Assembly: GCA_902767915.1 (NCBI GenBank)
Contig: CACXJE010000005.1
Location: 24,613-71,896 of the forward strand
DNA length: 47,284 bases
Direction: 5' to 3'
Origin: Oscillospiraceae bacterium
GTDB lineage: Bacteria > Bacillota > Clostridia > Oscillospirales > Oscillospiraceae
Shown here: positions 11,782 through 18,080 of the stretch, piece by piece
How positions within the stretch are numbered: position 1 is the first letter of the stretch
How the letters are laid out: each line of letters starts with the position of its first letter
Made by a program: the position numbers and the translations under genes
Notes under the pieces: model-generated
What the model was told of the DNA's origin: nothing
Database searches by the model: none
The model's input: the letters and a program-made list of their open reading frames with translations, nothing else

Positions 11782-11806
11782 GGACAAGCAGGGCTTGTCT
11801 CTACAG
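11782..11806 (-). repeat. REP-like GTAG palindrome, copy B (at the pncA stop)
   Basis: Plus strand: GGACAAGC (11782-11789), loop AGG, GCTTGTCT (11793-11800), then CTACAG (11801-11806). The outermost pair is G-T. On the minus strand the TAG within CTGTAG is the stop codon of the nicotinamidase gene; the palindrome then fills the gap up to the nadE ribosome site. Confidence 0.8.
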
Positions 11807-12325
11807 AATGTTGATTTGGCAGGAACGCATCACTTCCAGGGCCGCCCTGTGTTTTTCCGGGGTGACGCCGGCGCAGCAGGAGGCGTCCGCATAGATTTCT
11901 TTTTCATGGAACCGGGCCTTCAGCAGCAGGGCGTTGGAAATCACGCAGATATCGGTGCAGAGGCCGATCAGGGTCACGTCAAAGTCCTCCCCCGCCGCCG
12001 CATCCTCGATCAGCTGGGGCAAAAGCAGAGAGCCGAAGGTGGGCTTTTCCACCGCGAGATAGCCCCGGGACTCCAGGGCTGTCCGGATCTCAGGGTCCAG
12101 CTGCCAGCCGGGCGTGCCCTTGATGCAGTGCTCCACCGGGAGTTTTTTGCCCTCGGCAGTATTCAGATAAGCGGGGCCGTGGGTATCCAGGGTCGCAAGG
12201 ATCTCTCCTTCAAAGGTTTTGATTTTTTCCACGGCAGCCGAACGGATGGAAACCGCTTCCGCCGTCCCCAGGGAGCCGTTGATAAAATCCTTTTGCATGT
12301 CAACTACTACAAGAAAGTGTTTCAT
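11801..12325 (-). CDS. pncA: Nicotinamidase (isochorismatase-like cysteine hydrolase)
   Basis: This 174-residue cysteine hydrolase has the full set of nicotinamidase residues: catalytic D9 (VVVDMQKDF), K94 (VEKPTFGS) and C127 (GLCTDICV), and metal ligands D47 and H49 (LDTHG) with H66 (EHCIKGTPGW). It should convert nicotinamide to nicotinate. nadE follows and pncB lies upstream, which supports this over other isochorismatase-fold activities. Its ATG overlaps the stop of the phosphopantetheinyl transferase gene (ATGA), which also selects this start over an in-frame opening 105 bases upstream. Its TAG stop is supplied by the REP-like copy B, so the C-terminal end (QINIL) may have been altered by that insertion. 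Confidence 0.87.
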   Translation of the reverse strand: MKHFLVVVDMQKDFINGSLGTAEAVSIRSAAVEKIKTFEGEILATLDTHGPAYLNTAEGKKLPVEHCIKGTPGWQLDPEIRTALESRGYLAVEKPTFGSLLLPQLIEDAAAGEDFDVTLIGLCTDICVISNALLLKARFHEKEIYADASCCAGVTPEKHRAALEVMRSCQINIL

Positions 12326-13002
12326 GGCTGTTCCTCCAAAAGTTTGGAAATCAGGTGCCGGAGCTCCACGCGCCGCAGGCGCAGAGGATGCTCCGCACAG
12401 AGGGTCAACGCGGTGTCGCCCAGATCGCAATACCGGAAGAGATACCCCGATTGCTGCCAGGGCTTTTTCCGGGGAAGGAATTCGGTGGAACGCAGATCAT
12501 AGAGGAAGCCCTCGCCGACCGCCTTCCCGTATGCCTCCTTGCAGGTCCAGACGGCAGTAAAGCGGCGATCCTGTTCAGCGGAGGTTTTTCCGGCTTCCAC
12601 CCAGGTCCTCTCTTTTTCGGAAAGGACACGGTAAACGGAGGGGACGGGCGAACTAAGCCTGTCCCGGAGGGGACGGATTTCCTGGACGTCCACACCGACC
12701 GGGGCGCTGTCCAGGGCGCAGGCAACCGCGGTTTTGCAATGGGACAGGTTGAAATGGACGCCCGGATGATCCGGGAAGAAGGGTTTTCCCTTCTTCCCGA
12801 TATCGATGCTCGGCAGCTCGGTCAGACCGTACTCTTTCCGGAGGGCGTACCGCAGCAGAAGCTCCGCCAGGACGGAACGAACCTTGGACGGTGCGTGGGT
12901 TATGGAGAGGACCCGGGCGCGCCTGCCTTCGGAAATCTGCGGCAGAAGGGAGAGAACGGCTTCCGTATTCAATTGATCAACGTGTTCCAGAATCCAGAGC
13001 AT
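12322..13002 (-). CDS. Sfp-type 4'-phosphopantetheinyl transferase
   Basis: This 226-residue protein transfers the phosphopantetheine arm of CoA to a serine of carrier proteins. Diagnostic motifs are FNLSH (84-88), GVDVQEI (103-109, magnesium residues D105 and E107 or E108) and WTCKEAYGK (152-160, K155/E156). The two-lobed Sfp/HetI type is indicated by length and motif spacing. The start has AGGAG seven bases upstream; the frame continues upstream through the repeat region but without a site. No polyketide or peptide synthetase is near, so the partner may be the primary acyl carrier protein. It is coupled to the nicotinamidase by an ATGA overlap. Confidence 0.9.
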   Translation of the reverse strand: MLWILEHVDQLNTEAVLSLLPQISEGRRARVLSITHAPSKVRSVLAELLLRYALRKEYGLTELPSIDIGKKGKPFFPDHPGVHFNLSHCKTAVACALDSAPVGVDVQEIRPLRDRLSSPVPSVYRVLSEKERTWVEAGKTSAEQDRRFTAVWTCKEAYGKAVGEGFLYDLRSTEFLPRKKPWQQSGYLFRYCDLGDTALTLCAEHPLRLRRVELRHLISKLLEEQP

Positions 13003-13054
13003 GGGCAGTCTCCTGTTTGTTCGAAGGGGGCCGCGCGTCGAAATGCACCCCTCC

Positions 13055-13097
13055 ACCGGCCTTGAGGCCGGTCCCCCTCCCCTGCAGTCAGGGGAGG
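13055..13097. repeat. Two tandem hairpins in a composite intergenic repeat
   Basis: ACCGGCC (13055-13061) pairs with GGCCGGT (13066-13072) around TTGA. CCTCCCCTG (13076-13084) pairs with CAGGGGAGG (13089-13097) around CAGT. Both are perfect. They lie with the GTAG palindrome copy C in the 145-base gap between the transferase gene and the small unknown gene. Neither has a T-run, so they look like a repeat element rather than terminators. Confidence 0.65.
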
Positions 13098-13128
13098 TTT
13101 TCCGTTGTCGAGGGTTTCCGCCTCGGGC

Positions 13129-13153
13129 GGGCGGCCAATGGCCGCCCCTACAG
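13129..13153 (-). repeat. REP-like GTAG palindrome, copy C (at a stop codon)
   Basis: Plus strand: GGGCGGCC (13129-13136), loop AAT, GGCCGCCC (13140-13147), then CTACAG (13148-13153). On the minus strand the TAG in CTGTAG is the stop codon of the 88-residue unknown gene. The same stem sequence occurs in copy D, 28 kb away. Confidence 0.82.
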
Positions 13154-13414
13154 GCATTGCTCCAGCCAGGACTGCATTTCTGTCCGGCCCTCCGGCGACA
13201 TGGGGAAGGTCTTCTCCCCCTCGATGTCGCTGCACTCATAGCTCAGAAGGCCGTGCCAGTACTCCGCCTTGATGGAGCTGGCGGCATGGTCCACCTCCTT
13301 GGGGGTGGCCATCACCACGTTTGGCGTGATCTTGTAGCGGAAGAGGCCGGCAGAACCGGTAAAAACGTTGCCGTTTTCAAAGTGGTGGAAAACCGGCAGG
13401 AACACTGCGCTCAT
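13148..13414 (-). CDS. Small protein of unknown function, coupled to pepF
   Basis: I do not recognise this 88-residue protein. It has no signal peptide or membrane helix. It contains an aromatic/His-rich start (FLPVFHHFENG), a central FRYKITPNVV and an acidic C-terminal half. Support for a real gene: its ATG overlaps the pepF stop in ATGA, codon use is like its neighbours, and the frame is open throughout. The last codons and TAG stop come from REP-like copy C, so the original C-terminus may have been lost or replaced. A role linked to peptidase PepF is only suggested by the coupling. Confidence 0.65.
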   Translation of the reverse strand: MSAVFLPVFHHFENGNVFTGSAGLFRYKITPNVVMATPKEVDHAASSIKAEYWHGLLSYECSDIEGEKTFPMSPEGRTEMQSWLEQCL

Positions 13415-15216
13415 TCCGCCATCAGCGCTTCCATCTCGTCAAGCAGCTCGCCGAAGAGGGCCAGAGCCTGGTTGACGGGTTCGGGGCTGGACATATCCAC
13501 GCCGGCGCCCTTCAGCAGGTCGATGGGATCCTTGCTGCAGCCGCCGGAGAGGAAGCCGATGTAATCCTTGACGGCGGGCTCGCCTTCCTTCAGGATCCGG
13601 CGGGACAGGGCAATGGCCGCAGAATAGCCGGTGGCATACTGGAAGACGTAGTAGTTGTAGTAGAAATGGGGGATCCGCTCCCATTCGTAGGCAATTTCGT
13701 CGTCGAGAACGATGTCGTCGCCGAAGTACAGATGGTTCAGCTTCTTGTACTCCTCGCACATCCGCTCTGCGGTCAGCGCCACGCCCTGCTGATTCAGCCG
13801 GCCGATGATCATCTCAAATTCGGCAAACATGGTCTGGCGGTACAGGGTGGTGCGGAACTGCTCCAGGAAGTGATTGATCAGGTAGGCCCGCTCCTTCTTG
13901 TCGGTGGTCTTGGCCAGCAGATGCTCCATCAGAAGGGCTTCGTTGCAGGTGGAGGCCACCTCGGCCACGAAGATCACGTAGTCGGCGTCCACAGGGTTCT
14001 GGTACTTGTTGGAGTGCCAGGAGTGCAGGGCGTGACCCATCTCATGGGCCAGGGTAAACTGGCTGTCCAGGGTGCCGGAGTAGTTCAGCAGCACATAGGG
14101 ATGGACAAAGGCACCGGCAGAATAGGCGCCGCTGCGCTTGCCCACGTTCTGATACACGTCGATCCAGCGGTTGTCGAAGCCTTCCTTCAGGATCTTGCGG
14201 TATTCCTCGCCCATGGGAGCCAGGGATTCATAGACGGTCTGCTTGGCCTGCTCGAAGGGGATCTTGGCGTCGGCGCCGGGAACCAGCGGCGTATACAGAT
14301 CGTAGAAGTGGAGCTCGTCCACACCCAGCAGCTTCTTGCGCAGGCGGACATATCGATACATCTTGTCGAAGTTCTGATGGACCGCCTCAATCAGATTGTG
14401 ATAGACGGAAACGGGGACGTTGGTATTGTCGAGAGAGGCCTCCAGCGGAGAAGCGTACTTCCGGGCGTCGGCAAAGAACTGCAGGCCCTTGACCTGGGCG
14501 TTCAGCGCGGCAGCCACGGTGTTTTTGTAGGCAGCCCAGGTGTTGTAGGTGTTCTGGAAGGCGGACTTGCGGAGCTCTCGGTCGTCGGACTCCATGTAGG
14601 AGATGTAGGTGCCCTGGGACAGGGGGTGCTTGTTGCCGTCCTTGTCCACGGCGTCGGGGAAGGTCAGATCGGCGTCGGCGAACTTGGAATAGACGTCGTC
14701 GGGAGACTGCATCATCTCGCCTGCCATGGCCAGCAGTTTCTCCTCGTTGGGCGTGAGCACATGGGCGGCATGCCGGCGGATGTTGAAGATATACCGGCGA
14801 TAGCGCTCCAGGCCGGGCTCTTCGGCGTAGAAGCGTTCCATATCGGCGTCGGAAATCCCCATGATCTCAGGGGTCTCAAAGGAGGTGGCAGAGGAGAACG
14901 CCACATAGGCGGACATGGCCATGCCGTTCATCTCCTGGTACTTGGCGACCCGGGTATCCTCGTCATTCCGGCGGGAGGAGTAGTTCAGCAGGTTGCTCAG
15001 AAGGACGTTGCCCTGCTCCATTTTCTCGGCATAGGCCAGGAGGGTTTTGGCGTCCTTACCCAGCTTGCCGGCAAATCCGGCCAGCTCCTCGGAGAGCTTC
15101 TTCAGCTTTTCCAGATCCTCCATCCAGGCTTCATCGGTGGGGTACATATCCTCCACTGCCCAGCGATCCTTCTCGGCGATTTCACTGCGTTCTAAGATTT
15201 TCTTGGTTTCTGCCAT
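13411..15216 (-). CDS. pepF: Oligoendopeptidase F
   Basis: This 601-residue M3-family zinc metallopeptidase cleaves short peptides in the cytoplasm (no signal peptide). The zinc site AHEMGHALHSW has H391, E392 and H395. The N-terminal alpha-helical half (WAVEDMYPTDEAW and following) is the oligopeptidase F lobe. The family length is about 600. The start at 15216 has GGAAGGG upstream; an in-frame opening to 15360 overlaps the promoter and pncB and is rejected. It has its own promoter just after the pncB stop and is coupled downstream to an 88-residue gene. Upstream and downstream genes of NAD salvage are functionally unrelated. Confidence 0.95.
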   Translation of the reverse strand: MAETKKILERSEIAEKDRWAVEDMYPTDEAWMEDLEKLKKLSEELAGFAGKLGKDAKTLLAYAEKMEQGNVLLSNLLNYSSRRNDEDTRVAKYQEMNGMAMSAYVAFSSATSFETPEIMGISDADMERFYAEEPGLERYRRYIFNIRRHAAHVLTPNEEKLLAMAGEMMQSPDDVYSKFADADLTFPDAVDKDGNKHPLSQGTYISYMESDDRELRKSAFQNTYNTWAAYKNTVAAALNAQVKGLQFFADARKYASPLEASLDNTNVPVSVYHNLIEAVHQNFDKMYRYVRLRKKLLGVDELHFYDLYTPLVPGADAKIPFEQAKQTVYESLAPMGEEYRKILKEGFDNRWIDVYQNVGKRSGAYSAGAFVHPYVLLNYSGTLDSQFTLAHEMGHALHSWHSNKYQNPVDADYVIFVAEVASTCNEALLMEHLLAKTTDKKERAYLINHFLEQFRTTLYRQTMFAEFEMIIGRLNQQGVALTAERMCEEYKKLNHLYFGDDIVLDDEIAYEWERIPHFYYNYYVFQYATGYSAAIALSRRILKEGEPAVKDYIGFLSGGCSKDPIDLLKGAGVDMSSPEPVNQALALFGELLDEMEALMAE

Positions 15217-15252
15217 GTTGTTGACCCTTCCTTTCGAAGTTTTGATGGTAGT

Positions 15253-15281
15253 ATTGTACAGGAAAAAAAATGTTTCGTCAA
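15253..15281 (-). promoter_or_regulatory. Promoter for pepF
   Basis: On the minus strand: TTGACG (15281-15276), a 17-base spacer with a T-run, and TACAAT (15258-15253), about 37 bases before the pepF start and just downstream of the pncB stop. Confidence 0.7.
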
Positions 15282-15287
15282 TGGGGC

Positions 15288-16484
15288 TCAGTTCTTCTCC
15301 CGGCCCAGGCGGAAGGCGACGGAGCGCTGGAGATAGTCCAGATAATCGTCGTCCCGGCACATGGCCTTACCAGGGCTGTCGGAGAGCTTCGCCACGGGAC
15401 GGCCGTTGACGTACTGGAGCTTGATCACGATATTCAGCGGCTCTACGCAGGTATCGTTGGAGCAGAAGGTACCGATGCCGAAGCTCACCTTCGTGCGATC
15501 CTTGAAGTGATCGTAAAGGGCCTGGGCCCGGTCGAAATTCAGGCTGTCGGAGAACAGCAGCAGCTTGGTCTTGGGATCCGCACCGTATTTTTCGTAGTGC
15601 TTGATCATCTTTTCGCCCCACTCATAGGGATCGCCGCTGTCGTGGCGGACGCCGGTGAAGTTGTTGACCATGGCCCGGTTGAAGTCCAGCAGGAACAGGT
15701 CGGTGGTCAGCGTGTCGGTGAGGGCGGTGCCGTTGTCGCCCCGGTACTCGTCGTACCAGTCCTCCAGGGCATAGTGGTTGGTATAGCCCAGAGGGATGGA
15801 GCCGATGCCCTGATACATCTGGACAAATTCATGGGCATAGGTGCCGATGGGGGTCAGATTGTATTTCATGGCAAGCCAGACGTTGGAGGTGCCCACCAGG
15901 TTGTTGGTCTCCTGGGCCAGACGGCGAACCACGACCTCCTCCCAATCCCGGGAGAGCCTTCTGCGGCAGCCGAATTCTGCCAGAGAGAAGGTGTATTTGC
16001 CGGAGTTGAAGTCAGCGATCTTCTGATCCAGCCGCTCCTCCGCGGATTCCAGCAGCACGTCATAGTCGTATTTCATCCGGAAGTAGACCTCGTTGATGAT
16101 CTCCAGCAGGTAAATCTCAAACTGCATGGCGGAGAACAGCGGACCCCGCACCACCACGGACAGCTCGCCCTTGGGGCTCAGCTTGGTCTCCACGTAGTCG
16201 CGGATCGGATGCCAGAGGCGGAGGAACTCCACATAGTCGTCCTTGATAAATCGGATGGAGCGGAGGTAGTTCAGCTCCTCGGGTTTGAAGGTCAGGCCGC
16301 AGAGGTGGTCGATCTGCTGGTTGATCTCGTTGAACATCTTCCGGGTAAAGGTTACGCCCTCGTTCCGGCAGCGAAAATAGTATTCGCCGCTCAGATCCGT
16401 ATGCTTGTGGAAGATGACCTGGTCCATGTTGAATTTGTACAGATCGGTATCCAGCAGGGATTGTACGATAGGTGCGAACTTCAT
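15288..16484 (-). CDS. pncB: Nicotinate phosphoribosyltransferase
   Basis: This 398-residue enzyme makes nicotinate mononucleotide from nicotinate, PRPP and ATP, the step after PncA in NAD salvage. It begins with SLLDTDLYKFNM, typical of the family, and has the GVRHDSGDP segment whose H281 is the likely phosphorylated histidine, then LLFSDSLNFD and GIGTFCSND for phosphate binding. The start has AAGGAG eight bases upstream. It has its own promoter and is divergent from the SPFH gene. With pncA and nadE close by, the region covers nicotinamide to NAD except for the adenylyltransferase NadD. Confidence 0.95.
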   Translation of the reverse strand: MKFAPIVQSLLDTDLYKFNMDQVIFHKHTDLSGEYYFRCRNEGVTFTRKMFNEINQQIDHLCGLTFKPEELNYLRSIRFIKDDYVEFLRLWHPIRDYVETKLSPKGELSVVVRGPLFSAMQFEIYLLEIINEVYFRMKYDYDVLLESAEERLDQKIADFNSGKYTFSLAEFGCRRRLSRDWEEVVVRRLAQETNNLVGTSNVWLAMKYNLTPIGTYAHEFVQMYQGIGSIPLGYTNHYALEDWYDEYRGDNGTALTDTLTTDLFLLDFNRAMVNNFTGVRHDSGDPYEWGEKMIKHYEKYGADPKTKLLLFSDSLNFDRAQALYDHFKDRTKVSFGIGTFCSNDTCVEPLNIVIKLQYVNGRPVAKLSDSPGKAMCRDDDYLDYLQRSVAFRLGREKN

Positions 16485-16561
16485 AATGGATTCTCCTTTA
16501 TGTTTTTCTGACAGAAATGGCGGCTCACGGCATATCGCCTTCGCGCTTTTTTCTATCCTAT

Positions 16562-16589
16562 ATCATACCACATTGTCCGGTTTCTGCAA
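16562..16589 (-). promoter_or_regulatory. Promoter for pncB
   Basis: Minus strand: TTGCAG (16589-16584), a 16-base spacer and TATGAT (16567-16562), about 78 bases before the start codon. The 215-base gap holds this and the divergent SPFH promoter; no NiaR-like operator was recognised by eye. Confidence 0.6.
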
Positions 16590-16626
16590 GCTTTATTTGC
16601 GTTTTGAAAAATATTTTCCTTTTCCG

Positions 16627-16655
16627 TTGCGAAATGAAAAAGATTGTTATATAAT
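16627..16655 (+). promoter_or_regulatory. Promoter for the SPFH protein gene
   Basis: TTGCGA (16627-16632), 17-base spacer, TATAAT (16650-16655). It stands 44 bases before the start codon at 16700, with AAAGGA at 16685-16690 as ribosome site. Confidence 0.75.
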
Positions 16656-16699
16656 AATCACAGAACGCAAAAACCGTACACATGAAAGGAGCAAAAAAT

Positions 16700-18022
16700 A
16701 TGGGACTTATTGCAGCAGGATTAGGCGCTGTCGGCGGCGTGCTGGCAGATCAGTGGAAGGAATTTTTCTATTGCGACGCCATTGACAAGGACATCCTTGC
16801 CGTGAAGGGTAAACACCGTGTCACCGGCCGCTCCAGCAACACCAAGGGCAATGACAACATCATCTCCAGCGGCTCCGTGATCGCCGTGGCCGACGGTCAG
16901 TGTATGATCATCGTGGAGCAGGGCAAGATTGTTGAGGTCTGCGCCGAGCCCGGCGAATTCATCTGGGACGCCTCCACCGAGCCCAGCATCTTCACCGGAA
17001 AGCTCAGCACCAGCATCAAGAACACCTTCAAGCTGATCGGCAAGCGCTTCACCTTCGGCGGTGACCCCGGCAAGGATCAGCGCATCTACTATTTCAACAC
17101 CAAGGAAATCGTGGAGAACAAGTTCGGCACGCCGACCCCCATCCCCTTCCGTGTGGTTGACAAGAATATCAACCTGGATATCGACGTTTCCGTCCGGTGC
17201 AGCGGCCTGTACTCCTATCGCATCGCGGATCCCCTGCTGTTCTACGCAAACGTCTGCGGCAATGTGGAACGGGATTACTCCCGCAGCGAAATCGACGCCC
17301 AGCTGAAAACCGAATTCATCTCCGCCCTGCAGCCGGCCTTTGCCCGGATCTCTGATCTGCAGGTGCGGCCCAGCGCCCTCCCCGGCCACGCCGAAGAGCT
17401 GAGCGAGGCTATGAACGTCGCCCTGTCCAAGAAATGGGGCGAGCTCAGAGGCCTGGAGGTCGTCTCCATCGCCATGAACCCCATCACCCTCTCCGAGGAG
17501 GATCAGGAGCTCATCAAGAAGGCCCAGCACGCCGCCATCATGCGGGATCCCACCATGGCTGCCGCCACGCTCGTGGAGGCTCAGAGCCAGGCCATGAAGG
17601 ACGCTGCCAAGAATTCCGGCGGCGCCATGACCGGCTTTATGGGCTACGGCATGGCCCAGCAGGCCGGCGGCGTCAACGCCGGGAACCTGTTCGCCATGGG
17701 TCAGCAGCAGGCCGTCCAGCAGCCCGCTCCGGCTCCCGCTCCCAGCGCGGACACCTGGAAGTGTACCTGCGGCGCGGAGAACACCGGCAAGTTCTGCATG
17801 GAATGCGGTGCGGCAAAGCCCGCTGCTCCCGAGGGCTGGACCTGCCCCAGCTGCGGCACCGTGAACAAGGGCAAGTTCTGCATGGAATGCGGCGCGAAGA
17901 AGCCCGCGGGCGCTCCCCTGTACCGCTGCGACAAGTGCGGCTGGGAGCCCGAGGATCCCGCCCATCCCCCGAAGTTCTGCCCCGAGTGCGGCGACCGCTT
18001 CGACGAAAACGACATTCAGTAA
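16700..18022 (+). CDS. SPFH-domain protein with C-terminal zinc ribbons (YdjI-like)
   Basis: This 440-residue protein belongs to the SPFH/virion-core-like family exemplified by B. subtilis YdjI. An N-terminal Gly/Ala-rich hydrophobic segment (1-15) may touch the membrane. The SPFH region covers about residues 30-290, then comes a Gly/Ala/Gln-rich linker (about 290-350). Three zinc-ribbon modules follow: CTCGAENTGKFCMECG, CPSCGTVNKGKFCMECG and a last CDKCGWEP...CPECGD. YdjI-type proteins are tied to membrane-stress response. The start at 16700 rather than 16682 was chosen because AAAGGA lies nine bases upstream of it. It is monocistronic, with its own promoter and terminator. Confidence 0.88.
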   Translation: MGLIAAGLGAVGGVLADQWKEFFYCDAIDKDILAVKGKHRVTGRSSNTKGNDNIISSGSVIAVADGQCMIIVEQGKIVEVCAEPGEFIWDASTEPSIFTGKLSTSIKNTFKLIGKRFTFGGDPGKDQRIYYFNTKEIVENKFGTPTPIPFRVVDKNINLDIDVSVRCSGLYSYRIADPLLFYANVCGNVERDYSRSEIDAQLKTEFISALQPAFARISDLQVRPSALPGHAEELSEAMNVALSKKWGELRGLEVVSIAMNPITLSEEDQELIKKAQHAAIMRDPTMAAATLVEAQSQAMKDAAKNSGGAMTGFMGYGMAQQAGGVNAGNLFAMGQQQAVQQPAPAPAPSADTWKCTCGAENTGKFCMECGAAKPAAPEGWTCPSCGTVNKGKFCMECGAKKPAGAPLYRCDKCGWEPEDPAHPPKFCPECGDRFDENDIQ

Positions 18023-18036
18023 CCTGCCAGAATCCA

Positions 18037-18076
18037 AAAAACGGGTCTGATCCATCCGGATCAGACCCATTTTTAT
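18037..18076. terminator. Bidirectional terminator between the SPFH and glnN genes
   Basis: Perfect 11-bp stem (18043-18053 with 18058-18068), loop ATCC, A-run before and TTTTT after. It serves both convergent genes. Confidence 0.9.
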
Positions 18077-18080
18077 GGAA

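Noticed and set aside
13003-13239. N-terminal extension of the phosphopantetheinyl transferase through the repeat region
   Set aside because: The extension is a translation of the composite repeat and of the antisense of the 88-residue gene; the family start and AGGAG site are at 13002.
13666-15195. Long open frame antisense to pepF (about 509 codons)
   Set aside because: It mirrors the pepF gene, is rich in Val/Gly/Gln/His low-complexity, lacks a ribosome site and has no recognisable domain. Such frames are expected in high-GC coding DNA.
16485-16699. NAD-responsive NiaR or Nrt-type operator between pncB and the SPFH gene
   Set aside because: No clear inverted repeat was found besides the promoters.
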